DNA of 64,000 nt. Origin: Colimorpha_A sp045543555 (GTDB taxonomy: Bacteria > Bacillota > Clostridia > Oscillospirales > CAG-272). The stretch lies in contig JAZQMQ010000023.1 of the NCBI GenBank assembly GCA_045543555.1, forward strand, positions 23,251-87,250, in the 5' to 3' direction. This document shows, one piece after another, positions 33,697 through 42,962 of the stretch (within the stretch, counting starts at the first letter, position 1; each line of letters opens with the position of its first letter). The notes beneath the pieces are model-generated. The model was not told where the DNA came from, made no database searches, and saw only the letters and a program-made list of their open reading frames with translations. Made by a program: the position numbers and the translations under genes.

Positions 33697-34323
33697 TTAT
33701 TTATTGAAAAACAGCTTCTGCATAGCATCGATGTTACGAAGTGAACGATGCTGTTCGCCTTTTACTATTTCGTATATTGCTTCTGCGGCTTCGTGAGCCT
33801 TTCCGTCGTCGTTTACAACCAGATAATCGTAATTGCTGACAAGAACGAACTCCTCAAGAGCTCGCTTCATGCGGTTTTCTATATCGTCAGCGGTATTTGT
33901 GCCTCTGTTTACAAGACGGCTTTTAAGAGTCTCGTAATCGGGAGGAAGGATAAACACCGCAACGCTTTCGGGGAAAAGACGCTTTATGTTCATAGCGCCC
34001 TCAACCTCGATCTCAAGAATGAGGTTTTTACCCTCGTCGAGCTTATTAAGCTCGCTTTTCAATGTTCCGTAATAGTTACCGCAATACTCAGTGTATTCGA
34101 TAACTCCGCCGTTTTTGATCTTGTCTTCAAACTGCTCGCGTGTTATGAAGTGATATTCTCTGCCATCAACCTCACCGGGCCTGGGCTGACGCGTCGTTGC
34201 AGATACCGAAAATACAAATTCCGGATGATTCTTCATGAGTATCGAGTTTACGGTTCCCTTTCCGGTTCCCGCAGCACCCGAAACAACAAGCAATATTCCT
34301 TTTGGTTCCTTAAGTGTCGTCAT
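33697..34323 (-). CDS. gmk: Guanylate kinase
   Basis: 208 residues from the ATG at 34323 (GAGGAGG ahead). P-loop SGAAGTGKGTV, SATTRQPRPGE, GREYHFI, EYCGNYYGT and LEIEVEGAMNIK are standard Gmk motifs. It converts GMP to GDP. This is the housekeeping enzyme, unlike the fused relative at 2452. Confidence 0.95.
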   Translation of the reverse strand: MTTLKEPKGILLVVSGAAGTGKGTVNSILMKNHPEFVFSVSATTRQPRPGEVDGREYHFITREQFEDKIKNGGVIEYTEYCGNYYGTLKSELNKLDEGKNLILEIEVEGAMNIKRLFPESVAVFILPPDYETLKSRLVNRGTNTADDIENRMKRALEEFVLVSNYDYLVVNDDGKAHEAAEAIYEIVKGEQHRSLRNIDAMQKLFFNK

Positions 34324-34324
34324 G

Positions 34325-34594
34325 TTATTCCTCCTCGTCGGAATCGGTGTTGTCAGTAGCGTCACCGTTAAGACGGTTTGATATAGTTTCTGCCTGAATT
34401 GCGGAGAGGATAACGTGATCCGAATCGGTAATTATTACCGATCTGGTTCTTCTTCCACAGGTTGCATCGATAACTCGTCCCGAATCTCTTGCGTCCTGTA
34501 TCAGTCTTTTCATTGGTGAGGATTCGGGGCTGACCAAGGTCACGACCCGTCCCGCATTTACCATATTACCGAAGCCTATACTGATAAATTTCAT
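34325..34594 (-). CDS. remA: RemA/DUF370 family regulator
   Basis: 89 residues. FISIGFGNMVNAGRVVTLVS and SVIITDSDHVILSA are typical of RemA (DUF370), a DNA-binding regulator of biofilm matrix genes in Bacillus. The C-terminal tail is acidic. It sits between yicC and gmk as in many clostridia; the regulon in this organism is unknown. Confidence 0.9.
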   Translation of the reverse strand: MKFISIGFGNMVNAGRVVTLVSPESSPMKRLIQDARDSGRVIDATCGRRTRSVIITDSDHVILSAIQAETISNRLNGDATDNTDSDEEE

Positions 34595-34607
34595 AGTCCT
34601 TCATCCT

Positions 34608-35495
34608 TTATTCGAGGTTTTGAATTTGCTCTCTTATCTTCTCAAGCTCACATTTTGCATCGACAACGAGCGCTGTGATCGAGCTGTCATTACACTTTGA
34701 ACCCGTGGTATTTACCTCTCGGTTCATCTCCTGAAGGAGAAAATCGAGACGTCTTCCAACAGGCTGCGAACTGTTCATGGCCTCGTCAAAGGCTTTAAAA
34801 TGGCTTTCAAGGCGCACAAGCTCCTCGTCAACCGCCACCTTGTCCGCAAAAATAGCGCACTCGGTAAGTATTCTCTGGGAGTCAAACTCCATATCCATCT
34901 CGCCAATATGCTGACGAAGTCTGGCTTCAAGTCTTTCGCGGTAAGATTCGGTTTGAACAGCGGAAAGCTCACCGATCTTCTTTGCAAGAGAAGCAAGATT
35001 GTATCTCTTTACCATAAGATCAGCCTTAAGATTTTCGCCCTCTCTTTCACGTTCGGAATTGAACGCGGCAATAGCCTGCTCAAGAACCGGCTTAAAATCC
35101 TCCCAATCGCGTTCTGCGTCCTCCTCGGGCTTTTTTACAAGGAACAGATCGCGGTTTGCGGCAACCGACATCGTTGAGATATCGTCGGAAAGCGAAAACT
35201 CGTCCCTTAGCTTACGAAGCGCCGCAATATAGCCCTCTGCGTATGCGGTGTCGAGCTCTACGGTCGTACCGAGGCTCTCGGTGATCTCAACCCCCACATA
35301 AACCTCAATTTTACCTCTCGATATACCGCTTTCCTTTATGAAGGAAATGATCTTTTCCTCAAGAAATCCGTACGCACGGGGAAGCTTAACGAAGCAATCG
35401 AGGTATCTGTTGTTTACCGAGCGTATCTCGCAAACGAAATTTTTTCCTCCCGCAGTGCCCGTTGCACGTCCGAATGCAGTCATACTTTTGATCAT
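34608..35495 (-). CDS. YicC family endoribonuclease
   Basis: 295 residues. IKSMTAFGRATG at the start, RSVNNRYLDCFVKLPRAY near 25-44 and the C-terminal LDFLLQEMNREVNTTGSK are diagnostic for YicC, recently described as an endoribonuclease. First gene of the yicC-remA-gmk-rpoZ-priA-def-fmt operon. Confidence 0.9.
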   Translation of the reverse strand: MIKSMTAFGRATGTAGGKNFVCEIRSVNNRYLDCFVKLPRAYGFLEEKIISFIKESGISRGKIEVYVGVEITESLGTTVELDTAYAEGYIAALRKLRDEFSLSDDISTMSVAANRDLFLVKKPEEDAERDWEDFKPVLEQAIAAFNSEREREGENLKADLMVKRYNLASLAKKIGELSAVQTESYRERLEARLRQHIGEMDMEFDSQRILTECAIFADKVAVDEELVRLESHFKAFDEAMNSSQPVGRRLDFLLQEMNREVNTTGSKCNDSSITALVVDAKCELEKIREQIQNLE

Positions 35496-35572
35496 AACAT
35501 TTATCCTTTCAAAAGAAACAAGAATAAAACCGGTAGTCCCTCCCCGGATTCTCGTATTCTTTCTTTCATTTC

Positions 35573-35601
35573 ATTTTACTATTTTTGCCCGCGTTTGTCA
35601 A
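35573..35601 (-). promoter_or_regulatory. Promoter of the yicC housekeeping operon
   Basis: Minus strand: TTGACA, 17-base spacer, TAAAAT, about 75 bases upstream of the yicC ATG. Confidence 0.75.
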
Positions 35602-35611
35602 TGAAAAACGC

Positions 35612-36148
35612 TCATTTTTCAAAATACTTTTCTATTTTCAGCTTTTTTCTGAGCTTTGTGAAATACATCGTCAGAAGCTTGGTCATCGCAACGTCATACA
35701 GTATAAATGCGGCGTTGCCGAGAGCGTAAAGTCCGATCGAAAATTTCTCGTCATCGATTCCGAAAAGATATTTCGATCCGATGACCATTACCGTTATAAC
35801 CGCGTTAAAATATATCAGCTTTATTATCCAACCCGGGATATTTGGAATACGCTCCACAAGTCTTTTTAAGATAGGATATATTCCTCCGAATATCAGATAC
35901 AGAAAGGCTGCGTATTTATCGGGCAACAAAAGTATCGACAGTATTCCCGTAACGAAATATATCAAATACTGGTAGGGCGTTCCAAGCTCAAGCACGGCAA
36001 AATAAATTAGTATCGATGCCATTGCGACCATTGTAAGATCCAGCGCGGAGAGCACGGAGCCCAAAGTAAGCATCACAAAACCGAGGGCGCAAAGCATTGC
36101 AGACAATGCGAGCCTTTTCGTGCCGCGTTTTACGTTGTTTTTCTTCAT
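35612..36148 (-). CDS. Hypothetical integral membrane protein
   Basis: 178 residues with a basic N-terminus and about five hydrophobic segments (first at 13-35, LALSAMLCALGFVMLTLG), then a basic C-terminal tail. The shape resembles small S components of ECF transporters or YybS-like proteins, but I do not recognise it. It is 10 bases downstream of the DnaJ-domain gene and probably co-transcribed. Confidence 0.6.
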   Translation of the reverse strand: MKKNNVKRGTKRLALSAMLCALGFVMLTLGSVLSALDLTMVAMASILIYFAVLELGTPYQYLIYFVTGILSILLLPDKYAAFLYLIFGGIYPILKRLVERIPNIPGWIIKLIYFNAVITVMVIGSKYLFGIDDEKFSIGLYALGNAAFILYDVAMTKLLTMYFTKLRKKLKIEKYFEK

Positions 36149-36158
36149 AGCTTTTTGC

Positions 36159-36791
36159 TTAACAGCATCTTATACAGTCGCCACCGCAGCATTCACAGCA
36201 GCAGTCCGCACACATAAGACCCGTACATATATCACAGCCACTGATGCCGCCTCTGTCCATACGGTATCCGCCACCATAGGAATTTGATCTTGCTCTTATA
36301 TTCATAAGGGCACTTCTGTATTCCTGATTGTCGGGATCCATATAGCAAGCGGTCTCAAAGTACTTCTGAGCGTCGTAAAACCAATTCTTCTGAGCCAACA
36401 CACAGCCCTTAAGGAAATTCCACTCCGCGTTTCTGCAGGTAGCAGGCATGGAATTGAGTATGAGATCAGCATCGGCAAATCTTTCGGAATTGATATATTC
36501 TCTTACACGGCGGAATTCCTCAGCATTTTCACCGCTGTAGGTGTTTCCGTAGTAGGTATTCCCTCCGTATGTGCCGCCCGAGGTCTGTCCGCTCTGAGCT
36601 TCTGCGCGCAGCTTTTGTATTTCGGCATAAGCCTGGTTGATCTCCTTCATCTTTTCACCCGCAAGCTCGGCAAGCGGTGTGCCTGCATAGTTGTCGGGAT
36701 GATATTTTCTTGCCAGCTCTCTGTATGCCTTTTTTATCTCGTCGTCACTCGCGTCGCGGGAAACGCCGAGTATCTTATAGGGGTCGGTCAT
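36159..36791 (-). CDS. DnaJ-domain protein with cysteine-rich C-terminus
   Basis: 210 residues. J domain at 1-66 (DPYKILGVSRDASDDEIKKA; HPD kept in KYHPDNYAG), a Gly/Tyr/Thr-rich linker (80-100), TPR-like helices (105-165) and a tail of ten or more cysteines (CDICTGLMCADCCCECCGGD). It is not a full DnaJ (no zinc-finger or substrate domain). Such proteins are often found in clostridia beside DUF5685 genes. The tail might bind metal or be a membrane-anchoring acylation site; this is a guess. Confidence 0.8.
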   Translation of the reverse strand: MTDPYKILGVSRDASDDEIKKAYRELARKYHPDNYAGTPLAELAGEKMKEINQAYAEIQKLRAEAQSGQTSGGTYGGNTYYGNTYSGENAEEFRRVREYINSERFADADLILNSMPATCRNAEWNFLKGCVLAQKNWFYDAQKYFETACYMDPDNQEYRSALMNIRARSNSYGGGYRMDRGGISGCDICTGLMCADCCCECCGGDCIRCC

Positions 36792-36804
36792 AATGACTGT
36801 CCTT

Positions 36805-37644
36805 TCATGCTTTAGTACTTTTATGTTCCTGTTTATGTAAAACGTTTTTTGCTCTTTGAGTCATTCCAAGATATATTATGTTATTCAGTATATCCATTAT
36901 TCCGCTGTCATACGGAGTTATCAGCGCCATAGCTCTTGACACTCCCTCAAGTTCAAGATTCAGAGAGCATTCAAGCCTTTCGGGATCAAACTCGGTAAGC
37001 GGATTGAATTCGCCTCTTTTTTTATCCTTATCAAAATCGTCGGCTGCATCCAAAATATATATCCATTTACCCGTATGATATCCTATTTCGTAGGATATCA
37101 GCTGTTTTTCGCCCTCATATCCGTAGGAAAACACAAGACCCAACAGCTCACCGAATTTCGAGGCGCAACCGTCTACTGAGGTATTATCTTGATGCTCCTC
37201 GCGGTCAAGGATTTCAAGAAGCTCCTCAATGCCCTTATCAAGTTCGCCTAAATGAGCCTTTTTTCTCATTCTTTTTGCCGACAAGAGCAAAAGCTTTACC
37301 CCTATTCGCTTTATCCCGCGTTTATCCTTAACGTCATCAGCGATGTTATGATAAGCAAGAAGCGAGCCTGCCTTTGCGGAATATTCCAACACCGAATTAG
37401 GCTTCATTATCACTCTTTTTTTGAATGGAGAAAGTCCGCATCTTCCTTTTTTAAATGAAAGCTCCTCGTTTTCCAGCAAAAATCTGACAAGGCACAAGAA
37501 AACAATATCGTAGCTTAAGGTCAATCTCGATTCCGAGCAGACCTTTTGCCCCATAGTCTTACACAGACCGCAATATACACTCTTGTAAAACTGCTGTTCC
37601 TTGACCTTGAGCTCAGTTTCAAGGGGAGTTACGTATCCAAACAT
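36805..37644 (-). CDS. DUF5685-like family protein
   Basis: 279 residues, largely helical. The opening MFGYVTPLETELKVKEQQFY and YCGLCKTMG (25-33) match clostridial DUF5685. The pattern YHNIADDVKD and LDAADDFDKD, two Asp-rich motifs on helices, is reminiscent of terpenoid-synthase-like folds. Function unknown. It is followed by the DnaJ-domain gene after 13 bases; the pair is probably one unit. Confidence 0.7.
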   Translation of the reverse strand: MFGYVTPLETELKVKEQQFYKSVYCGLCKTMGQKVCSESRLTLSYDIVFLCLVRFLLENEELSFKKGRCGLSPFKKRVIMKPNSVLEYSAKAGSLLAYHNIADDVKDKRGIKRIGVKLLLLSAKRMRKKAHLGELDKGIEELLEILDREEHQDNTSVDGCASKFGELLGLVFSYGYEGEKQLISYEIGYHTGKWIYILDAADDFDKDKKRGEFNPLTEFDPERLECSLNLELEGVSRAMALITPYDSGIMDILNNIIYLGMTQRAKNVLHKQEHKSTKA

Positions 37645-37758
37645 TATTACCTCTGAAGTTTCAACGGTATATAGAGTATATTATACCGCCTTTCTTCAAA
37701 AAAGTCCATAATTACGCCTTTTTTCTTACAAAACCGTCACACATTATTCACAAAAAGG

Positions 37759-38046
37759 TCAAATCATTTCTTCTATTACGTCCATCGCCCCGATTGGCGT
37801 TACCGTATTCCCTGCAAAAAGCTCTACTATTTTCTCTGCCTTCTCACGTACAGACGTAACGTCAGGCAACACGCTAATATCCCCATCACATTCACATACT
37901 ATTGTATAAGACTCACGCTTGCCCCATTCCTCATCAAAAACGGTCTTTCTGAATAATCTGTAACTAATTTCCGGACAGTCACAGGTTTTTTCAACCGTCC
38001 TTTCCATTATTATGCATTCGCTTTCAAGCACATTTCCGTCGAACAT
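37759..38046 (-). CDS. Small DUF6514-like protein
   Basis: 95 residues. YRLFRKTVFDEEWGKRESYTI, then DISVLPDVTSVREKAEKIV and TPIGAMDVIEEMI at the C-terminus, the pattern of clostridial DUF6514-type proteins that are common but uncharacterised. A GGGAG lies eight bases upstream. Single gene with its own promoter. Confidence 0.65.
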   Translation of the reverse strand: MFDGNVLESECIIMERTVEKTCDCPEISYRLFRKTVFDEEWGKRESYTIVCECDGDISVLPDVTSVREKAEKIVELFAGNTVTPIGAMDVIEEMI

Positions 38047-38080
38047 TTCATTTTCTCCCGATCAGATTTTAACCTTCAAG

Positions 38081-38109
38081 ATTCTATCATCATAATTGGA
38101 CCTTGTAAA
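38081..38109 (-). promoter_or_regulatory. Promoter of the DUF6514-like gene
   Basis: Minus strand: TTTACA, 17-base spacer, TAGAAT, some 30 bases ahead of the start codon. The remainder of 38110-38281 is AT-rich with nothing else recognised. Confidence 0.6.
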
Positions 38110-38281
38110 TAAGTTTTCTTATTATCAAAATTGGGCGCAAGACGGTTATTTCGGATATTTTATACTTTTTATTCGACAAAAACTTTAAAAATTCGATTTT
38201 ATTCGCTATTGCTTTGTATTATTCAATTCACTGCATATTTTCGCGGTTTTTATGTATATTTTCTTGTGCCGGATTAAAACA

Positions 38282-38318
38282 ATATCCCCGAAAACGTTTG
38301 TTAACGTTATCGGGGGTA
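38282..38318 (-). terminator. Terminator of the antiporter gene
   Basis: Minus strand: ATACCCCCGATAACG pairs with CGTTTTCGGGGATAT across an 8-base loop, followed by TGTTTT, directly past the antiporter stop. Confidence 0.7.
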
Positions 38319-38321
38319 TCA

Positions 38322-39602
38322 TTATTTCTTATTCTGAAGTGCCGCGATCTCACGTTCTGTGAGTGGTCTTTCCTTAATTTCTCCTGCTTTCTCAAGAGCA
38401 ATTCTCGTAAGAAGCGGACCGACGAGCTCATATATAAGCACGGCAAACAGAGCGACGTTTCTGATTATCGGTCCTGCACCCGGAAGCACCATTGCAGTAA
38501 GCGACATTCCAAGCGATACGCCTGCTTGAGGAAGGAGCGTGATTCCGAGGTATTTCTGTATCATCGGATCGCAATGCGTCATTTTTGCCGAAAGGTGTGC
38601 GCCGTAGATCTTTCCAAGCGAACGGAATAGTATGTAAACTACGCCTACCACAATGATCGCCCAATCCGCAAATACCGCAAAGTCAAGATCACATCCGCTC
38701 AGCACGAAGAACAGCACCATAAGCGGTCCCGTCCAACGATCGACTCTGTCCATAAGCTCCTCCGAAAAATCGCAGAGATTACAGAACACAGTTCCGACAG
38801 CCATACAAACGAGAAGCGGCGAGAAGGCAAGAGTGATATTTCCGCCGAGATCGAACTTAAGCTGTGAAAGTGCGACAGCGAGGAAGATGAACATAACAGA
38901 AATGCTCATTCTTTTAGATCTTGAATGGAAGAACTGTTCAATAAAGTGGAATGCCCAACCGATAGCCGCTCCGAGCACCAACGAACAGATAACCTCGAGT
39001 ATCGGATCAATAACAATTGAAGCTACATCAAGGTGATGGAGCTCAATGGATTTGGATATACCGAAGGATATTGCAAACACAACAAGTCCTACAACATCAT
39101 CGAGGGCTACTACAGGCAACAGCATCTTGGTAAGCGGGCCTTCCGCCTTATACTGCTTAACTACCATCAAGGTGGCGGCAGGAGCGGTAGCAGTCGCTAT
39201 TGCTCCGAGTGTAAGGACTGCGGAAAGGGGAAGCTTATCGGGCATAAGACGGTGAACACCGTAAAGGGCAAGATCGACAAAGGCGGTAGCAACAATTGCT
39301 TGGAATACTGCAATAACTACAGCCTTTTTTCCGACGTGCTTAAGGGTTTCAATGCGGAATTCGTTACCCATCGTAAACGCTATAAATCCGAGCGCTACCT
39401 CAGAAAGAATCTTATAGCTCTGAACTTGGGCAAGCGTATTGAATCCGAACCCCTTGATGCCGAGCGCGCCCAGGCAGAACGGACCGATTATTATACCTGC
39501 GACAAGATAAGCAGTTACTGCGGGTAGGTTGAATTTTTTTGTTAATCTCGAAAGCATCAACCCCGCAAAAAGTGCCAGAGTCAATGGTAGAAGGGTTTGC
39601 AT
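38322..39602 (-). CDS. Cation:proton antiporter (CPA2/KefB-type membrane domain)
   Basis: 426 residues, about twelve hydrophobic segments, no C-terminal TrkA-N or TrkA-C domain. FNLPAVTAYLVAGIIIGP at the start and ALDDVVGLVVFA (near 170) carrying the acidic pair of the transport site are CPA2 features. It exchanges Na+ or K+ for protons across the membrane. A perfect 16-bp palindrome lies 41 bases upstream. Confidence 0.88.
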   Translation of the reverse strand: MQTLLPLTLALFAGLMLSRLTKKFNLPAVTAYLVAGIIIGPFCLGALGIKGFGFNTLAQVQSYKILSEVALGFIAFTMGNEFRIETLKHVGKKAVVIAVFQAIVATAFVDLALYGVHRLMPDKLPLSAVLTLGAIATATAPAATLMVVKQYKAEGPLTKMLLPVVALDDVVGLVVFAISFGISKSIELHHLDVASIVIDPILEVICSLVLGAAIGWAFHFIEQFFHSRSKRMSISVMFIFLAVALSQLKFDLGGNITLAFSPLLVCMAVGTVFCNLCDFSEELMDRVDRWTGPLMVLFFVLSGCDLDFAVFADWAIIVVGVVYILFRSLGKIYGAHLSAKMTHCDPMIQKYLGITLLPQAGVSLGMSLTAMVLPGAGPIIRNVALFAVLIYELVGPLLTRIALEKAGEIKERPLTEREIAALQNKK

Positions 39603-39642
39603 AAATGCACCTCACAAAAGTCATTATATCTTTTCACAATTT

Positions 39643-39658
39643 AATAGTATATACTATT
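39643..39658. promoter_or_regulatory. Perfect 16-bp palindrome upstream of the antiporter
   Basis: AATAGTAT followed by its exact complement ATACTATT. Its place in the promoter region suggests an operator; the promoter boxes around it are not clear. Confidence 0.4.
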
Positions 39659-39734
39659 TTCATTTTTCAAACAAGATTCATAAGTGTCAATTTTTTGCCC
39701 GTTTTCAAAGACATTTTGGGCATTTTTATGATAA

Positions 39735-39772
39735 ACAAAAAAACAAAACCGCCTACCCTTTCGGATAGGCGG
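39735..39772 (-). terminator. Terminator of the ribosomal protein operon
   Basis: Minus strand: stem CCGCCTATCC/GGGTAGGCGG with a short loop, followed by TTTTGTTTTTTTG, 12 bases past the rplQ stop. Confidence 0.88.
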
Positions 39773-39784
39773 AATTTCGTGAAA

Positions 39785-40282
39785 TTAAGCCTCAGTTGCT
39801 TCTTCAGCGGGAGCCTCAACGGTCTCCTCTGCAACAGTCTCAACAGGCGCGGTCTCTTCAGCTGCGGGAGCCTCAACCTTTGCAGCCTTCTTAGACTTCT
39901 TGGAAGCCTTTTCAGCCTCAGCAGCCTTCTTCTCCATCTCGGAGATGAGGACTATGCGAGCCATCTCTGCTCCGTCACCTCTACGGGGACCGAGCTTGTA
40001 GATAGCGGTGTAACCGCCGTTGCGGTTTGCATTCTCGGGTGCGAGCTGCTCGAATACCTTCTTAACAACGTCTTCCTTGGTAATGAAGGCGAGAGCCTGA
40101 CGGCGAGAAGCGAGAGTATTCTTCTTACCGAGAGTGATCATCTTCTCGGCAAGAGCGCGAACTTCTTTCGCTCTGGTAAGGGTAGTGTCAACCTTACCGG
40201 TCTCAAGCAGAAGTGTTACCATACCGCGAAGCATAGCCATACGGTTTGCGGTAACTCTGCCGAGTTTTCTAGTTCCTGGCAT
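39785..40282 (-). CDS. rplQ: 50S ribosomal protein bL17 with Ala/Glu-rich tail
   Basis: 165 residues. GTRKLGRVTANRMAMLRGMV and YTAIYKLGPRRGDGAEMA are standard L17. The core ends near 117; the remaining 48 residues are a low-complexity tail of Lys then Ala/Glu/Val/Pro, longer than the family norm. Last gene of the alpha operon. Confidence 0.95.
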   Translation of the reverse strand: MPGTRKLGRVTANRMAMLRGMVTLLLETGKVDTTLTRAKEVRALAEKMITLGKKNTLASRRQALAFITKEDVVKKVFEQLAPENANRNGGYTAIYKLGPRRGDGAEMARIVLISEMEKKAAEAEKASKKSKKAAKVEAPAAEETAPVETVAEETVEAPAEEATEA

Positions 40283-40325
40283 TTTACATACCTCCCAATT
40301 ATTAGTAGTTCATAGGGAAGAAAGC

Positions 40326-41276
40326 TTATTCAACTTCCTTCTTGAGATCAAGTCCGAGAGAGTGAAGCTTCTGAATTACTTCTTCAAGAGACTTCTTTCC
40401 AAGGTTTCTTACCTTGATCATATCCTCTTCGGTCTTGTTGGTAAGATCTTCAACCGTATCGATGCCTGCTCTCTTCAAGCAATTGAAGGAACGAACAGAC
40501 ATGTCAAGCTCCTCAATGGTCATCTCAAGGACCTTCTCCTTGACGGTTTCGGGTCTCTCGACGAGAACGTCGATCTTCTGTGCCTCGTCCGAAAGATTTA
40601 CGAACAAGTTGAGATGCTCGTTGAGTATCTTGGCGGCGAGCGATATTGCTTCCTTTGCCGAGATAGTACCGTTTGTAAGTACGTTAAGTGTGAGCTTATC
40701 GTAATCGGTGCTTGAACCGACACGAGTATTCTCGACAGTGTAGCTTACGTTATATACGGGAGTATAAATACTATCGGTGTATATAACGCCTATCGCCGGC
40801 TGATTGTTTAGTTTGTTCTTCTCCTGAGAAACGTATCCTCTGCCGTGGCTGAAGGTGAGCTCCATATAGAAGCGTGCACCGTCTGCAACAGTTGCGAGGT
40901 GATGCTCGGGATTGAGAATCTCGATATCAGAATCAGCGGCAATGTCTCCCGCAGTTACCGTGCAAGGACCGGTCACGTCGATGGATACGGTCTTAGGGGT
41001 ATCGCTGAAGAGCTTTGCTGTGATTCCCTTTACGTTGAGAACGATGTTAGTAACATCTTCCTTTACGCCGGGGACTGTGGAGATCTCATGAAGAACTCCG
41101 TCGATCTTGATGCTTGTTACGGCAACTCCGGGAAGGGAGCTGAGAAGAACTCTGCGAAGAGAGTTTCCAAGGGTTGTTCCATAGCCTCTTTCAAGGGGCT
41201 CAACGACAAATTTGCCGCTCTTTCCGTCCTCGCTCAGGTCTACCGTAGCAATATTAGGCTTTTCTATTTCTATCAT
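40326..41276 (-). CDS. rpoA: RNA polymerase alpha subunit
   Basis: 316 residues. N-terminal assembly domain with GYGTTLGNSLRRVLLSSLPG and C-terminal domain with RSFNCLKRAGIDTVEDL and LGKKSLEEV. Core transcription enzyme; position between rpsD and rplQ is universal in Firmicutes. Confidence 0.97.
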   Translation of the reverse strand: MIEIEKPNIATVDLSEDGKSGKFVVEPLERGYGTTLGNSLRRVLLSSLPGVAVTSIKIDGVLHEISTVPGVKEDVTNIVLNVKGITAKLFSDTPKTVSIDVTGPCTVTAGDIAADSDIEILNPEHHLATVADGARFYMELTFSHGRGYVSQEKNKLNNQPAIGVIYTDSIYTPVYNVSYTVENTRVGSSTDYDKLTLNVLTNGTISAKEAISLAAKILNEHLNLFVNLSDEAQKIDVLVERPETVKEKVLEMTIEELDMSVRSFNCLKRAGIDTVEDLTNKTEEDMIKVRNLGKKSLEEVIQKLHSLGLDLKKEVE

Positions 41277-41368
41277 GTGAATGAGTACCCTCCTGTATTT
41301 ATTTATGGAAACAAATCAGTACCGTTATGCGGTCAAGCTTTGCCCGATGCCGCAAACGGCTATCGGGT

Positions 41369-41995
41369 TTACTTGGAATAAAGCTCGACGATGAGGTGCT
41401 CCTCGAAGGGGAAGTCAACGTCGTCCCTCTGAGGAAGAGCAGCAACCTTAGCTACTACCTGAGCCTTATCAAGCTCGATCCACTTGGGAGTGATGTGAGA
41501 ATCAAGGCTCTCGATAAGTGCCTTGAACTTCTCGGAAGAAGGGCTCTCCTCACGAAGAGTGATAACCTCGCCTGCACGAACGATGAGAGAAGGGATTGTT
41601 ACCTTCTTGCCGTTTATGCGGAAGTGACCGTGAGTAACGAGCTGACGAGCTTCCTTACGGCTGTTTGCAAGACCGATTCTGTAAACAACGTTATCGAAAC
41701 GTCTTTCAAGGAGGCTGAGGAGGTTCTCACCTGCAACGCCTTCGGTCTTTTCTGCCTTCTCGAAGTAACTCTTGAACTGGTTCTCAAGAACGCCGTAGTA
41801 TCTCTTAGCCTTCTGCTTTTCACGAAGCTGGAGACCGTATTCCTTTACGTTCTTTCTGCCTGCACCATGCTGGCCGGGAACGGAAGGATGGGTCTCGAGA
41901 GCGCACTTGCTGGATAAGCAACGGTCGCCCTTAAGGAAAAGCTTAGTGCCTTCTCTGCGGCAAAGTCTGCACACAGAGCCTGTATATCTTGCCAT
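41369..41995 (-). CDS. rpsD: 30S ribosomal protein uS4
   Basis: 208 residues. MARYTGSVCRLCRREGTKLF has the zinc-binding Cys pattern (CxxC with later Cys near 26-31); the S4 RNA-binding region RLDNVVYRIG-like (RRFDNVVYRIGLANSRKEAR) follows. S4 is a primary assembly protein and often the translational repressor of the alpha operon. Confidence 0.96.
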   Translation of the reverse strand: MARYTGSVCRLCRREGTKLFLKGDRCLSSKCALETHPSVPGQHGAGRKNVKEYGLQLREKQKAKRYYGVLENQFKSYFEKAEKTEGVAGENLLSLLERRFDNVVYRIGLANSRKEARQLVTHGHFRINGKKVTIPSLIVRAGEVITLREESPSSEKFKALIESLDSHITPKWIELDKAQVVAKVAALPQRDDVDFPFEEHLIVELYSK

Positions 41996-42028
41996 ACTGT
42001 ATTTCCTCCTGTTTTTTTCTGACCGAGA

Positions 42029-42430
42029 TCAAACTCTACGGCGCTTGGGAGGACGGCAACCGTTGTGAGGAATAGGAGTTACGTCCTTGATCATCTCAAC
42101 GGAAAGTCCTGCGGTCTGAAGCGCACGGATTGCAGATTCTCTTCCCGATCCGGGGCCCTTTACGTAAACCTCAACGGTCTTCATGCCGTGGTCAACTGCA
42201 ATCTTTGCAGCGGTCTCAGATGCGCTCTGAGCTGCAAAGGGAGTAGACTTTCTTGAGCCCTTGAAACCGAGCTCGCCGGCAGATGCCCAAGAAATTGCAT
42301 TTCCTGCCATGTCGGTGATGGTTACGATTGTGTTGTTGAAAGTAGCCTGAATGTGAACCTGACCCTTTTCAACGTTTTTGCGTTCACGACGCTTTCTTAC
42401 GACCTTCTTGGCCGAATTCTGTGCTGCCAT
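42029..42430 (-). CDS. rpsK: 30S ribosomal protein uS11
   Basis: 133 residues. VHIQATFNNTIVTITDMAGN, the GSGRESAIRALQTAGL region and C-terminal PHNGCRPPKRRRV are all standard uS11 features. Confidence 0.97.
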   Translation of the reverse strand: MAAQNSAKKVVRKRRERKNVEKGQVHIQATFNNTIVTITDMAGNAISWASAGELGFKGSRKSTPFAAQSASETAAKIAVDHGMKTVEVYVKGPGSGRESAIRALQTAGLSVEMIKDVTPIPHNGCRPPKRRRV

Positions 42431-42444
42431 TTAGTTCACCCCTC

Positions 42445-42813
42445 TTACTTCTTCTTGTTAGCGATGGTCTTTGCGGGACCTTTGCGGGTTCTGGCATTGG
42501 TCTTGGTTCTCTGACCTCTTACGGGGAGACCCTTTCTGTGACGGATGCCGCGGTAGCAATTGATCTCGACCATTCTCTTGATGTCAAGACCTACTTCACG
42601 ACGGAGATCACCCTCTACGTGGTAGTGGTTTTCGATCTCTTCACGGAGCTTGGCAACCTCTTCCTCGGTAAGATCCTTTGCTCTGGTATCGGGGTCAATT
42701 CCGGTTACCTCGAGGATCTTCTTGGCAGAGGTTCTACCAATGCCGTATATATAGGTCAGTGCGATCTCTACACGCTTTGCGTTCGGAATATCAACGCCTG
42801 CTATACGAGCCAT
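42445..42813 (-). CDS. rpsM: 30S ribosomal protein uS13
   Basis: 122 residues. MARIAGVDIPNAKRVEIALT and GLPVRGQRTKTNARTRKGP are standard uS13; tRNA contact tail of Lys residues at the end. Confidence 0.97.
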   Translation of the reverse strand: MARIAGVDIPNAKRVEIALTYIYGIGRTSAKKILEVTGIDPDTRAKDLTEEEVAKLREEIENHYHVEGDLRREVGLDIKRMVEINCYRGIRHRKGLPVRGQRTKTNARTRKGPAKTIANKKK

Positions 42814-42830
42814 ATGATTTTCCCCTTTCC

Positions 42831-42944
42831 TTATCCCTGTCTCTGTTTATGCTTAGGGTTCTCGCATATTACCATGATGCGACCCTTACGCTTAATGATT
42901 TTGCACTTTTCGCAAATCTTTTTTACGGATGGCTTAACCTTCAT
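42831..42944 (-). CDS. rpmJ: 50S ribosomal protein bL36
   Basis: 37 residues, MKVKPSVKKICEKCKIIKR and VICENPKHKQRQG, with the CxxC and Cys/His zinc ligands. Lies between infA and rpsM as usual. GGAATGGTAACAAA precedes the ATG. Confidence 0.95.
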   Translation of the reverse strand: MKVKPSVKKICEKCKIIKRKGRIMVICENPKHKQRQG

Positions 42945-42962
42945 TTTGTTACCATTCCTTTC

